A stretch of 64,000 nucleotides of DNA from Lamellibrachia satsuma (Eukaryota; Annelida; Polychaeta; Sabellida; Siboglinidae), in assembly GCA_033239005.1 (NCBI GenBank), contig BSQZ01000094.1, positions 898,622-962,621 of the forward strand, in the 5' to 3' direction. The position numbers and the translations under genes were made by a program. The notes beneath the pieces are model-generated. The model ran no database searches, had not been told where the DNA came from, and saw nothing but the letters and a program-made list of their open reading frames with translations. This document shows, piece after piece, positions 44,550 to 59,010 of this stretch. Positions within the stretch are counted from its first letter, which is position 1. The number at the start of each line of letters is the position of its first letter.

Positions 44550-45493
44550 CACGTATTGTTCTAAATGATTTTAGACGTTCTAACATTGTGTTGTTGATGA
44601 TTATATGCATGCATGCATGTATAATTATAATTTATATTTAAATTAATTATTTATTATAAATGTTGAATATGTATTATTGTTAAGACTTTTTATGTGGAAA
44701 TACACTCATGTTATATTTTTATATAAATTATATGTTTATTTTGTCTTTAATGATATATTGCTGTTGGAGAATCAAAACAATTGAAGTCCATTTTTATCTG
44801 CACCGTGTCGTTGGTTAGGCATGTGTCTATTCTTCTAACACATAAAACTGGACTTCCACTGTTTTTACTCGTCAACAGTGTTGTATAAGTAAATTGGTTT
44901 TGTAGACAGAGTGTATACATCAATTTAATGCCTGCCATAATCTATTGATATCTTGTTTGTTTTAAAGCAGTTGCTAGCAGTGTTTTACCAAAATAAGTAA
45001 ACCAAGAAGTAACTATCTAAATAGACTTGATGTTAATGTGCTTGATGTTAATGTGCCTTTTTTAAATGCACTTGTATAAATTTGTAATGATAAAGCTGCA
45101 GTTACTACGATGATCCCATAAGACATTGTCTAGTTGCAGCTGTTGTGTAATTGAAATATCTCAATCGTGTAGTACTGTGCTAATGGTTCGACTATTCCAC
45201 TTTTGTTGACGGGTCTATGGGTGGGATACATCGTAAATACATGTGTGAATATGGCAAGATTATTTATAATCTTAAAATATGTTATATATGAATGCATACA
45301 TTTAATGCGTACACATATAGAGGTGCCATTTAATCCATACATATTGTCATTATACCATAAGGTGCTGTCACCTATTGACTAATGTCGCGTAATGAATGAT
45401 ACAATGTTATGTCATGTAATATCTATTTTGCTAGTGGTTATTAAAGTGTGCTTCGCACACAGTTCTTAACTTGTGTGTTGATGTCTTCGAAAT
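43470..45493. other. intergenic, no gene recognised
   Basis: AT-rich single-copy DNA downstream of GEN1. It includes a (TA)n tract and GCATGCATGCATG at about 44606. Short open frames lack coding features. Confidence 0.5.
44464..44543. repeat. (TA)n
   Basis: About 40 uninterrupted TA repeats. Confidence 0.98.
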
Positions 45494-45501
45494 GTAGTAA
45501 C

Positions 45502-46932
45502 CAGTGGCGTATCTGGGGGCCATGCCCCCCTGTGGCTTTGGAAATATTTTTTGTAATAACCTATTGCGCCACTACATGATAGGGTGACTAACCTCGGTGT
45601 TTTATTGCTCGAACGTAACCAGCAATGTTGACATATTGCACCACCTGCTCGACTTAATCTCAGTTATTAGCCGCACCCGCCACCAGTCTTTGAATTTCCA
45701 CGCCTAGTTCTTTCGAAGTCGCTAGGTGGCAGAAATTCCGGTTAAATCGAAGCTATAGAATGCGACAATGTTTTGATGCTTTGCTTAACAAATTGTGTTT
45801 TATATTATTAGTCGCCGGATATTATGTCGTATCCAATTCCTTTCGTGTATGTTCTAGTAGTAATATAGGTATATATCTTTATTAAGCTGAAGAAAGTATG
45901 ACATTTTTAGCTGGTTACCGCTAAGTCCGAGATCCGCATGTATAATAAAGTGCTTCAATCTGTCGGAATCTAGTACGTACGAGTACATCTATATAAGCCG
46001 GACAATATATTTTATTAGATGCGTAAATGCTCCCTACTGGACTACTGTAATAAGACACTTGCGGGTTTTGTTTCAATTAATGCTATTTGGAGTGTGGCAT
46101 ACTTCTCAAAAAATATCTTCATCAATTAAAAGGAAACTATATTCGAGTATTGACGAATAATTCCTCTCAAATTGTATGACTGTAGTTTTACTATTAAATA
46201 GTACACTGATTACAAACTAACAATAAATGTTGCTATTTTAATGTCCAATAATTGCATCAAAAGGTTATTAGTTATTCATTTATAAACCAATTCAATGACC
46301 ACTAAATTACATGATATTGTGCAGGGTTTGATACAGGCGTAACATGTGATACTTCATTTGATTAGTTTCCAACAATAGGGTACCTTATGTCTATAGGCAC
46401 GCACTCTTGGTGTTTCACTGCTGTTAATTGGGACATTGACATTTCTCTGCGAACAATTTACTGAAGATTTGGCCTATGACATTTCTGCACATGGACGAAA
46501 GCCTCATAAATCCGCCTCTGCTGCTTGTTAACTCCTTAAACAAGTTAAAAACTTGCGTAAGCGTGTGCATTCTTTATTCTACATATTACACCAAATCTAG
46601 CGCCACTGCTGCATTCTACATATTACACCAAATCTAGCGCCACTGCTGCACGTTAACTCCTTAAACAAGTTTAAAACTTGCGTAAGCGTGTGCATTCTTT
46701 ATTCTACACATTACACCAAAGCTAGCGCCACTGCTGCTTGAGTTTGTTGCTGAAGCTGAACAGTCAGACCGAATAAAGATATTGGGCTTTTCTCCCATGT
46801 TCTATAATGTTCAGTCTTACCCGCATTGACATATTTTGGGAATGTCTGGTATTGAGTTATTCCCGCCTTGGATGACAGAAATTATAACATTCTTGTTACC
46901 ACCCCCCTTTCGACACCCTAGATACGTCACTA
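45502..46932. mobile_element. nonautonomous hAT-like element
   Basis: Left end CAGTGGCGTATCTGGGG, right end read inverted TAGTGACGTATCTAGGG. Flanked by 8-bp duplications GTAGTAAC (45494-45501) and GGAGTAAC (46933-46940), one mismatch. 1431 bp without a transposase frame. Contains an internal duplication (46514-46600 and 46650-46735) with CTCCTTAAACAAGTT, AACTTGCGTAAGCGTGTGC and CTAGCGCCACTGCTGC. Confidence 0.75.
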
Positions 46933-46939
46933 GGAGTAA

Positions 46940-48055
46940 CGGCCCCTAAAGATACTACATACACTAGCTGTTTTTACGCATGACATAAATTCGTGTTTTA
47001 TAAAACTACGTAGCATGAAATGTATAGCGTTCAGACAGCGCTATTCCGCCAGTGACGATCTTTTTATCCTTCCGAATAAAACTGATTTTGTTACATCTCC
47101 TGTAGTTATTTCGCTGAGATATGTTGTGTCTGTCGATGAGAGACTGAATGTCAAAGTGAGAATACACGAGTTGCTCCCACAGGAGTAGACAGCGAAGAGA
47201 GCGAGACATTTGACTTGTAACAGCTATGCCAGGATGCCGTCAGTTTGAACAGGTTTCAGTAAAGTACATTATGTATACTAGCAAAAATGCCCGTCCCCCA
47301 AGATAACGTGGTAGTTCATACGTGACAGTCATGATAGCAATGTTTACCTAATGCCTCATGCCAATATGCCATCAATACATTCGAGATTGTTTAAGGAAAC
47401 GTCAAACGTATTACCAGAAACAACCGCGTCACGCACGTGATGCAATAATCGTTGCAAGTTCGAAATGTTGAAAGTCGCGTGAACTTAGACCCATGGACAC
47501 TTGAGTTGGTTGTAGAATAGCACAATACATGTTTATAGTAGATTATCTTTTTATTGTGTATTGGTCCTCGGTCCGGGGCCTCGGGCCAATACGTAGGTGC
47601 GTACTTTCTACTATAATTAATATAAACCGTCCAGATGGCGCTACGTACTCTCAAACGGTTTACATACCGAAGTATTCGCGGCGAGCGCGCGTGGTTTCTG
47701 CGATTGTTGGAAGTTAACGTTTTACGTAATATAAACCGCCATCTTTCGCCGCGCGGACGTGGTTTCTGCGATTGTTGGTACTTAACGTTTTACGAACATT
47801 TGATTTACCATAAAAAAAACCACTAAGAACCCTTGATATACCCGGTATTTCCATAAAATAAAGACGTTACGTTTCATTCGTGTGGTCGTAGATTAATCCC
47901 TCGAAGTTTGGCTCCCGAGGTGCAAGCCGTCTAGGAGAGAAACATGAACAAACACAAAAACATACAAACATACGCTAGCTCGATTATAGTTAGGTGTGTA
48001 TATGTCAGGTCAAGCTTCAAAAGTGCTAATTACAATTGCTCACCAAAACGAACAT
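46940..48055. other. intergenic with a CpG-rich 69-bp duplicated segment
   Basis: 47685-47725 and 47754-47794 repeat GTGGTTTCTGCGATTGTTGG and TTAACGTTTTACG at a spacing of 69 bp, in an unusually CpG-rich patch (47560-47770: GGTCCGGGGCC, GCGGCGAGCGCGCG, CGCCGCGCGGACG). It could be a promoter-like island or a TIR-element edge. No gene attached. Confidence 0.45.
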
Positions 48056-48400
48056 AGATATGGACACCTCGTTTGAGATGGCATCACGTATATTTAAAAT
48101 ATTTTTAAAGATCGTTAATGGCGTTTGTTGATTTGCACTTAAGACCAAAAAGGTCTGAATGATATTTATCCTGCAAGTCACTTTTTGGATCCTATAAAGA
48201 AAGGATTAGACACCTCATTTGAAATGTCGTCATAAATAGTTCCAAAGATATCGACAAAAACGATTTTTCTGAAATGGTTTTATTAATTTGCACATACAGT
48301 GGAAATCGGCAGCTGCATCAGAACGTGAACATCTTCATCAATCTTATATACCCACAAGACAGGTATAGACATCTCATTTGCGTTGTTATTAAACTTACTT
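48056..48400. repeat. degenerate repeat of about 140-150 bp, about 3 copies
   Basis: (A/T)GACACCTC(G/A)TTTGA(G/A)ATG recurs at about 48063, 48210 and 48366, with TTGATTTGCAC/TTAATTTGCAC phrases between. Confidence 0.6.
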
Positions 48401-48493
48401 AAGGAGATCCGGACCAAATTCAATATTTTACTAAAGGCGACAATTTGCATATTTCGGGAGGGTGAAATGTAAGATAACTTGGAAAATATCTGA

Positions 48494-49150
48494 GCAGTAC
48501 AGCAGTACAGCAGTACATCAGTACAGCAGTACATAAGTACAGCAGTACAGCAGTACAGCAGTACATCAGTACAGCAGTACAGCAGTACATCAAAACAGCA
48601 GTACAGCAGTACATCAGTACACCTGCACAGCAGTACATCAGTACACCAGTAAAGCAGTACAGCAGTACACCAGTACAGCAGTACAACAGTACATCAGTAC
48701 ACCTGTACAGCAGTACAGCAGTACAGCAGTACAGCAGTACAGCAGTACAGCCGTACAGCAGTACAGCAGTACAACAGTACAGCAGTACATCAGTACAGCA
48801 GTACAAAAGTACAGAAGTACAGCAGTACATCAGTACAGCAGTACAACAGTACAGCAGTACAGTACATCAGTACAGCAGTACAGCCGTACAGCAGTACAGT
48901 ACAGCAGTACAGCCGTACAGTAGTACAACAGTACAACAGTACAGCAGTACAGTAGTACAGTAGTACAGTAGTACAGCAGTACAGTAGTACAGCAGTACAG
49001 CAGTACAGCAGTTCAACCGAACAGCAATACAGTACAGCAGTACAGTAGTACATCAGTACAACAGTACGACAGTACAGCAGTACATCAGTGCAACAGTACA
49101 GCATTACAGTAGTACAGCAGTACATCAATACAGTAGTACAGCAGTACATG
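48494..49150. repeat. 8-bp minisatellite (CAGTACAG/CAGTACAT)n
   Basis: About 80 copies, with GTAC palindromes every 8 bases. Minus-strand open frames of up to 136 codons (YCCTAVLL repeats) are a by-product. Confidence 0.97.
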
Positions 49151-49257
49151 CAGACCCTCAACACATGTTTCTCGACACATTATTTGTTGTGTTATTGGCA
49201 ATAATTTCCGAGATACTGACGACAATTTTATTTTCCGTAATGACAACGACAGTGATC

Positions 49258-49795
49258 AAGGTTGCCAGGGTGGCATCGCTTGGACTCCTTATAAGTACAC
49301 CTCGAAGATAAAGGTTGCCAGGGTGGCATCGCTTGGACTCCTTATAAGTACACCTCGAAGATAAAGGTTGCCAGGGTGGCATCGCTTGGACTCCTTATAA
49401 GTACACCTCGAAGATAAAGGTTGCCAGGGTGGCATCGCTTGGACTCCTTATAAGTACACCTCGAAGATAAAGGTTGCCAGGGTGGCATCGCTTGGACTCC
49501 TTATAAGTACACCTCGAAGATAAAGGTTGCCAGGGTGGCATCGCTTGGACTCCTTATAAGTACACCTCGAAGATAAAGGTTGCCAGGGTGGCATCGCTTG
49601 GACTCCTTATAAGTACACCTCGAAGATAAAGGTTGCCAGGGTGGCATCGCTTGGACTCCTTATAAGTACACCTCAAAGATAAAGGTTGCCAGGATGGCAT
49701 CGCTTGGACTCCTTATAAGTACACCTCAAAGATAAAGGTTGCCAGGGTGGCATCGCTTGGACTCCTTATAAGTACACATCAAAGATAAAGGAACT
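49258..49795. repeat. 53-bp minisatellite, about 10 near-identical copies
   Basis: Unit AAGGTTGCCAGGGTGGCATC + GCTTGGACTCCTTATAAG + TACACCTCGAAGATA at exact 53-bp spacing from 49261. Only the last three units show CAAAG or GATGG variants, so homogenisation is recent. Confidence 0.96.
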
Positions 49796-49956
49796 GAATA
49801 AAAAATTTATTGGACCCTATACTGCAAGCTTGTTTGGCCAACTGCCGGAATATGGTGATTGTCTCGGAATGGCACATTGTGAATGAAACACAAAGCTGGG
49901 CCCACCAAAAGGGCAGAACTGTTTTCGGGCCTCGACAAAGTCTGCGAACCCCTGAT
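49796..49956. mobile_element. hAT end fragment
   Basis: The inverse of 49925-49956 reads CAGGGGTTCGCAGACTTTG, a typical hAT terminal repeat. Nothing else of the element is clear. Confidence 0.5.
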
Positions 49957-50019
49957 TTAAAACTCTATCCTCAACTGATTTAACCTGTCACAAATCTGAC
50001 TCATATCCAAAATGTAGCG

Positions 50020-50880
50020 TATGAATACTTCATGTAGTTTATGTAGTTTAAGTAGTTTATGTAGTTTAAGTAGTTCATGTAGTTTATGTAGTTTAAGTAA
50101 TTTATGTAGTGGATTTATTTTATGTAGTTTATGTAGTTTAAGTAGTTTATGTAGTTTATGTAGTTTAAGTAGTTTATGCAGTTTATGTAGTTTATGTAGT
50201 TTAAGTAGTTTATGTTGTTTATGTAGTTTAAGTAGTTTACGTAGCTTAAGTAGTTTATGTAGTTTGTGTAGTTTATGTAGTTTAAGTAGTTTATGTAGTT
50301 TAAGTAGTTTATGTAGTTTAAGTAGTTTATGTAGTTTAAGTAGTTTATGTAGTTTATGTAGTTTAAGTAGTTTATGTAGTTTATGTAGTTTAAGTAGTTT
50401 ATGTAGTTTAAGTAGTTTATGTAGTTTAAGTAGTTTGTGTAGTTTATGTAGTTTGTGTAGTTTATGTAGTTTATGTAGTTTATGCAGTTTAAGGAGTTTA
50501 TGTAGTTTAAGTAGTTTATGTAGTTTATGTAGTTTAAGTAGTTTTATATTTTATGTAGTTTATATAGTTTAAGTAGTTTAAGTAGTTTATGTAGTTTATG
50601 TCGTTTATGTAGTTTATGTAGTTTATGTAGTTTATGTAGTTTATGTAGCTTGTGTAGTTTGTGTAGTTTATGCAGTTTATGTACTTTATGTAGTTTATGT
50701 AGTTTATGTAGTTTATGTAGTTTGTGTAGTTTATGTAGTTTGTGTAGTTTGTGTAGTTTATGTAGTTTGTGTAGTTTATGTAGTTTGTGTAGTTTGTGTA
50801 GTTTGTGTAGTTTATGTAGTTTATTTAGTTTATGTAGTTTGTGTAGTTTGTGTAGTTTGTGTAGTTTAAGTAGTTTATAT
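50020..50880. repeat. 9-bp minisatellite (TAGTTTATG/TAGTTTAAG)n
   Basis: About 95 units. The 9-base period keeps frames open on both strands (CSL/SSL on plus, HKL on minus), giving 93-183-codon pseudo-ORFs. Confidence 0.97.
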
Positions 50881-50884
50881 GGCA

Positions 50885-51957
50885 TCCGCAGTCAATTAAA
50901 TTTTTTAAATGCCTATTTTTTTTTTAAATAATCAAAAGAATTTACTTTTGTCTTTACATCTGACAAGGTTCAGAATAGTGGATATCCAAAATGGTGCGGG
51001 TCAATGCTGATCATGGGCGTGACTTCCATCCTCTGGCCAAATGACCAGAGTTACGAAATTTCACCAATGGTGAAATTCGTGAGTTTTCAGCGTTTCCATT
51101 TTCGCTTCATTTGTTGTTTTACATAAAATTAAGTAATTTAATATTTTGTCTGATAATTTCACAAAAATTACATACAAAAGTTGCACAAACGAGCTAGCAT
51201 GTTACTTTAACGGCAATAGTGTTTATTTCCAGGTTTCGTAATAATGTATTCAACAATACGACAGAGGGCAGCACTTTATACGACTTCCTCGGATTCCTTT
51301 CTGCATTCCTTTCTGGACTTGTACGGGGCATTAGTATTCATCAGCGGTGAATGCATGGAGCTGATGTAAAACTCATCACTGTTCAAACTTCCAAGTTCAT
51401 ATTCTAATTTAATTACTTCCAATAGATTATTTTTGAACCGTTGCTGACAATGACATGCACACGCACACCCGCACGCGCACGTGCACGCGCTCGCGTACAC
51501 GCACACACGAATGTTTCACGACCACGGTGACGCTTCGGGAGCGATCCATTGAAATGCTAAATAGCTAACCTGCACCTAAATAAGTGACAATGCGTTGCGC
51601 ATAACTCGATTCATCAGAAGAGGAATCGACTGCCTACGCCCGCGCCACCGCCACCGCCACCGCCACCACTGCGGACGGGACATGCCTGACGTGCCAGTGG
51701 TCCAGAACTCGCCAGCCAAACCTGTCATTGGAAAAACGCCAAAATGTCGTTGAATTAGACGCCTAACCTACTTCTCGTTGTTGTTACTTGGTTGAGACGG
51801 ACGCGCGCTTCCGCCCGAGGGAATATAATTAATGCCGACAGCCACTCCAAATTGATACCAGCGTCTAGCTTATCTGTTTTCTCCCACGCGTCGCCTTCGT
51901 AACAGGCTCACCAGTCAGACCGTGTTATGTTCTAGTCCTCAGTATTTCTACCCCCAA
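50885..51957. other. intergenic, no gene recognised
   Basis: Includes a CA/CG run (51455-51510), a (CCGCCA)n stretch (51640-51668) and a GC-richer part at 51600-51920 without a convincing exon. Confidence 0.5.
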
Positions 51958-52031
51958 CATATTACATATTACATATTACATATTACATATTACATATTAC
52001 ATATTACATATTACATATTACATATTACATT
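51958..52031. repeat. 7-bp repeat (ACATATT)n
   Basis: About 10 perfect units. Confidence 0.97.
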
Positions 52032-52160
52032 GTAATTTCCACTGTAATTGTATATTAACTTTCACTGCCAGCTAAAGAAATAACAAATTAAATCCGTTGG
52101 AACAACCAGAAACCTGATTTATTAATATATCACAACGGGGATTCAGACGGGTGCATGTTT

Positions 52161-52655
<495 letters not shown>

Positions 52656-53505
52656 AATACACTCCCCCTTCCCTACTCACCATCCCTACTCCATCCCCAT
52701 CCCTATTCCCCATCCCTACTCCCCTATCCCCATCCCCTACTCCCCATCCATACTCCATCCCCATCCCTACTCCCCATCCATACTCCCATATCCATACTCC
52801 CCCATCTCTACTCCGCATCCCTACTCCCCATCCCTACTCCATCCCCATCCCTACTCCCCATCCCTACTCCCCTATTCCCATCCCTACTCCCCATCCCTAC
52901 TCCATCCCATCCCTACTCCGCATCCCTACTCCCCCATCCCTAACCCCTTTCCTACTCACATACACACTCTTACTCCCCAATCCGCACTCCCCCATACCTA
53001 ACCCCCATCCCTTCTCCCCCACTCCTACTTCACCATCCCTAACCTTCATCCCAACTCCCCATCCATACTCCCCCATCCATACTCCCCCATCCATACTCCC
53101 CCATCTCTACTCCCCATCTATATACCCCAATCCCTACCCTCATCCCTACTCCCCCATTCCTACTCCCTCATCCCTACTACACCATCCCTACTCCCTCCCC
53201 ATCCATGCTCCTTCCCTATCCATACTCCCCATCCATACTCCCCATCCATATTCCCCCATCCATACTCCCCCATCCCTACCCTCATCCCATCTCCCCCATT
53301 CTTACTCCCTCATCCCTATTACACCATCCGTACTCCCTCCCCATCCATGCTCCCTACTCCCCCATCCCAAACCTTTCATCTTTACTACATCCCCATCATT
53401 ACTCCCCCATCAGTACTCCCCATCCATAGTCCATCCTCATCCCTACTCCCCAATCCCTACTCCCCATCCCTACTCCCTCCCATCCCTATTCCCTCCCCAT
53501 CATTG
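52656..53505. repeat. C-rich minisatellite (CCCATCCCTACTC-type), G-quadruplex-prone minus strand
   Basis: Irregular 11-14 base units of CCCATCC(C/A)TACTCCC. The minus strand therefore carries hundreds of closely spaced GGG and GGGG runs. Confidence 0.93.
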
Positions 53506-53578
53506 TTTAGTAAAGCATGCCTACAAACAGTTTACGGTGATTTGAGTTTGCTGAGTCCAAACTGTGATGTTGCCAGAC

Positions 53579-53632
53579 TATGGGAGGACTATTCCCTATG
53601 GGAGGACTACTCCCTATGGGAGGACTACTCCC
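53579..53632. repeat. 18-bp palindromic repeat x3
   Basis: TATGGGAGGACTACTCCC three times. Each unit is self-complementary at its ends (GGGAG/CTCCC). It is followed by two related CACAGTTTGCCAACAT...GGGATTCAGCAC segments (53632-53672, 53782-53822). Confidence 0.9.
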
Positions 53633-54217
53633 ACAGTTTGCCAACATCACTGTTTGGGATTCAGCACAGCCAAATCATCCTAAAACCTTTGTTAAGATAT
53701 CATGATTTTACTAACTAGAGGGATGATTGTCTATTTCGTGGACAAATCGGGCGCCATTTTGTTTTTCTTGTCATTTACGATCCCACAGTTTGCCAACATA
53801 ACTTTTTGGGATTCAGCACGCCCAAATCACACTATAACCATTTGTTGGCTTGCTTTACTAAAATGCCAACTGGGTTTTAGTTCTCTGAAATTGGCACAGG
53901 TCTAATCCCACCCTCCACCCCGTGCACTGCGCGTGTGTAGGTGTGTCACGCCGCCAACATCTGACTAGTTCGTCAATCGTTTTTACTTTCGCTAAATGTT
54001 ACCATCTTACTGTCTCCTGCCGTCGAGACATTCCAGCGAGACGTAGACAGATTAGCTGACCTCCACACTCTTGCGGAATTCATCTAGCTGTCGATATACC
54101 GGCGCAGCTCTGATTAGGCGCACTAATAATAGGAAATATTGCCAGATATCTTATTCATGCTGACATACCACATGGGTGTGATCGGGTAAGACGATCCAGC
54201 GAATATGCTATGAAGTT
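53633..54217. other. intergenic with a pair of roughly 90-bp related segments
   Basis: 53632-53700 and 53782-53860 share CACAGTTTGCCAACAT, GGGATTCAGCAC and CCAAATCA. No gene recognised. Confidence 0.5.
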
Positions 54218-54345
54218 ACGCAGGACGTTATGTGCTCAGGCGCAAGCAGACAGTACAACACTACCAGGCTCCAGCGCTTAGATCCTGCCTTGTTGAAAGC
54301 AGCGAAAGTTGTCAGTCTGCTGACGAGGAATAACGTGTAGGTCCA

Positions 54346-55352
<1,007 letters not shown>

Positions 55353-55354
<2 letters not shown>

Positions 55355-56245
55355 AATGGCTCACAAAATAACAAAGAGCTCCAACAGGCGACACACATCA
55401 CGCAATGGCGGATAGTATAGCAAGATTTATCGTACTTTTATCTTCTGCCACTGTCTCGGTGGGTGGCAGACGATGAACCACCGATGTAACACGCAGCGTC
55501 AGACCACATGCCCGACTCATCCACCATTAACCATTGTCATAATAACTTGTATCATTGACTGCACTTTCAATGTGAGTTTTAGAAGTGTGCAGATTTAACG
55601 ATTCCCAGTGATTACAGCATGAAATCGATAACCACAATTTTCCAACCGTGATAATAATTGAAGAAAATACGGTAATTCAATTTAGCGAATTAGTGCGCGT
55701 AATCCAGCAACGTCAGAAGCATCACAAAATAGTCCCTCTCTGCCCCTTGACAATATTGTTCTATTTTTTGCCAGTAGCGCACAATGCGCAAATAATGCAC
55801 ACGCGCGAGCATATGGAGAAAGTGAATATTTTTAAAAGCTCTCCTTACAGTACAATTATATATGTTAACATAACAAGCAACAACGGTGAGCTACGGTTGG
55901 TCGTATCGTCTATTAATTTGTTATAGTGTTTACTTCACCATTTCAACCGCATTATGTTACGCCTGCAACCAGTTTACTGCAAACAACTGGTGCTTGGGTC
56001 ATACGCTGTGTCGCTTGGGTGGTATCTTGTTCCGTTATTAACGTGCTACAAAAAGCCCAGTTCGCAAGTTAGTCGTAAACACGCGAACCATTTGGATGGA
56101 GTCAAAACATACGTAGCCGATTAGATTATAAAGTGGCATTGTGGCGGTGCGCTGCGCTCGTGTGCCTACATGGGTATGAATATTATCTGTATGCATTGAT
56201 GGCATGCCATCATTGCAACCATGCACGCACTTACATGCAGCTGCT
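55353..56245. other. intergenic, no gene recognised
   Basis: Single-copy DNA. A 92-codon frame (55648-55926) has no domain or composition support. Confidence 0.45.
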
Positions 56246-57840
56246 TGCGTAATTGCAAACACAGACACACCGGCACAACACATTTGCAGTCACGTGTATA
56301 GCTGCAAACACGGACATACCGGCACAACACATTTGCACTCACGTGCATAATTGCAAACATGGATATACCGGCACAACACATTTGCAGTCACGTGTATAGT
56401 TGCAAACACGGACATACCGGCACAACACATTTGCAGTCACGTGCATAAATGCAAAGATGGACATACCGGCACAACACATGTGCAGTCACGTGCATAATTG
56501 CAAACACGGACATACCGGCACAACACATTTGCAGTCACGTGCATAATTGCAAACACGGACATACCGGCACACCACATTTGCAGTCACGTGCATAATTGCA
56601 AACACGGACATACCGGCACAACACATTTGCAGTCACGTGCATAATTGCAAACACGGACATACCGGCACAACACATTTGCAGTCACGTTCATAGTTGCAAA
56701 CACGGACATACCGGCACAACACATTTGCAGTCACGTGCATAATTGCAAACACGGACATACCGGCACAACACATTTGCAGTCACGTGTATAGTTGCAAACA
56801 CGGACATACCGGCACAACACATTTGCAGTCACGTTCATAGTTGCAAACACGGACATACCGGCACAACACATTTGCAGTCAAGTGCATAATTGCAAACACG
56901 GACATACCGGTACAACACATTTGCAGTCACGTTCATAATTGCAAACACGGACATACCGGCACAACACATTTGCAGTCAAGTGCATAATTGCAAACACGGA
57001 CATACCGGTACAACACATTTGCAGTCACGTTCATAATTGCAAACACGGACATACCGGTACAACACATGTGCAGTCACGTGTATAGTTGTAAACGGGGACA
57101 TACCGGCACAACACATTTGCAGTCACGTGCATAATTTCAAACACGGACACACCGGCACAACACATTTGCAGTCACTTGCATAATTGCAAACACGGACATA
57201 CCGGCACAACGCATTTGCAGTCACGTGTATAGTTGTAAACGGGAACATACCGGCACAACACATTTGCAGTCAAGTGCATAATTGCAAACACGGACATACC
57301 GGTACAACACATTTGCAGTCACGTTCATAATTGCAAACACGGACATACCGGCACAACACATTTGCAGTCACGTTCATAATTGCAAACACGGACATACCGG
57401 CACAACACATGTGCAGTCACGTGTATAGTTGTAAAGGGGACATACCGGCACAACACATTTGCAGTCACGTGCATAATTTCAAACACAGACACACCGGCAC
57501 AACACATTTGCAGTCACTTGCATAATTGCAAACACGGACATACCGGCACAACACATTTGCAGTCACGTGTATAGTTGTAAACGGGAACATACCGGCACAA
57601 CACATTTGCAGTCAAGTGCATAATTGCAAACACGGACATACCGGTACAACACATTTGCAGTCACGTTCATAATTGCAAACACGGACATACCGGCACAACA
57701 CATTTGCAGCCACGTGCATAATTTCAAACACGGACATACCGGCACAACACATTCGCAGCCACGTGCATAATTGCAAACACGGATATACCGGCACAACACA
57801 TTTGCAGCCACTCGTATAATTGGAAACACAGATATACAAA
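56246..57840. repeat. 49-bp minisatellite with E-boxes, about 32 copies
   Basis: Unit CGGACATACCGGCACAACAC + ATTTGCAGTCACGTGCATAA + TTGCAAACA at exact 49-bp spacing (for example 56462, 56511, 56560). Most units carry CACGTG; others carry CACGTT, CAAGTG or CACTTG. TTTGCA and TGCAAA flank the E-box as an inverted pair. Confidence 0.96.
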
Positions 57841-57871
57841 CACGAAAATACGTATACACCGACGAACAAAC

Positions 57872-58330
57872 ACGCAGGACGTTATGTGCTCAGGCGCAAG
57901 CAGACAGTACAACACTACCAGGCTCCAGCGCTTAGATCCTGCCTTGTTGAAAGCAGCGAAAGTTGTCAGTCTGCTGACGAGGAATAACGTGTAGGTCCAT
58001 GTGTATCCAACATACATACGCACACACGTACACATGCACGCATACCGCATACATACAGTACATACATACGTAAATGCATACATACATACATACGTACATA
58101 CATGCATACATACATACATACATACATACATACATACATACATACATACATACATACATACATACATACATACATACATACATAAACGCATACATACATG
58201 CATACACACATACATACATACACACATACACACACATATATACATGCATACGTTCGTACGCACATACACACACGCACGCACATATACATGCACACACGCG
58301 TACACGCACATATATAAGCACACATATACA

Positions 58331-58345
<15 letters not shown>
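57872..58345. repeat. direct repeat, right copy (pair of 54218-54740)
   Basis: Offset 3654 bases from the left copy. The single-copy part matches without visible differences; the CATA tract is longer and the CA/CG part shorter. Ends in (TA)n at 58333-58371. Confidence 0.93.
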
Positions 58346-58374
<29 letters not shown>

Positions 58375-58549
58375 TCCGAATAGTTGTAGTCACGGACACA
58401 CTTGTATGCACCACACTTGTCATTGACCATTGTCATTGTCATTGACCTGCAAGTCAAGTCAAGTATCAAGTCAAGTACGTCCAAGTCGAAGGCAAGTTCC
58501 TAGTCACCAGGGTTAACCAACCGCCTTCATAGTTGTGTTTTTTCTGCAA

Positions 58550-58770
58550 AAATACGTATAGGCGGATGTTGCCCCGCTACAATATTAAGCAATCACAATA
58601 AGTACTAAATCATTATTGTATTTGGTGCGACTTTTCACAACAACGTGGTCTCGTTTTGCATAAGTTTCGAACTGGCAAGTCAAGTCAATTTTCAAGTCAA
58701 TTACTCCGAGTCAAGTCTCGAGTCATCTTTCTGAATTCCAAGTCAAGTCACAAGTCAAGACACGACTAGA
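58550..58770. repeat. dispersed repeat shared with GEN1 intron 7
   Basis: Same ordered phrases as 37545-37755. It is followed by AAGTCAAGTCA-rich sequence. Confidence 0.65.
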
Positions 58771-58847
58771 GCCAACGAGTATGGTATACACGAACGTACT
58801 TTCAGACATAGTTAAGACATTATTGTTGAAGTCAATTTAATTTCATC

Positions 58848-58908
58848 ACACACGCACGCACGCACGCACGCACGCACGCACACGCTCACTCACGCACACA
58901 CACACTCA

Positions 58909-58961
<53 letters not shown>

Positions 58962-59010
58962 GCACGCATACACACACACACTCACACACCACACACACAC
59001 ACACACACGG
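58848..59010. repeat. (CACG/CA)n microsatellite
   Basis: CGCACGCA and CACACA runs with CTCACTCACG interruptions. Confidence 0.96.

Noticed and set aside
49258..49795. CRISPR-like array
   Set aside because: Units are contiguous with no unique spacers, and the DNA is clearly metazoan. The same holds for the 49-, 44- and 36-bp arrays.
50021..50885. CSL-repeat (183 codons) and HKL-repeat (113 codons) proteins on opposite strands
   Set aside because: A 9-bp repeat without stop codons keeps both strands open automatically; no start context or flanking coding sequence.
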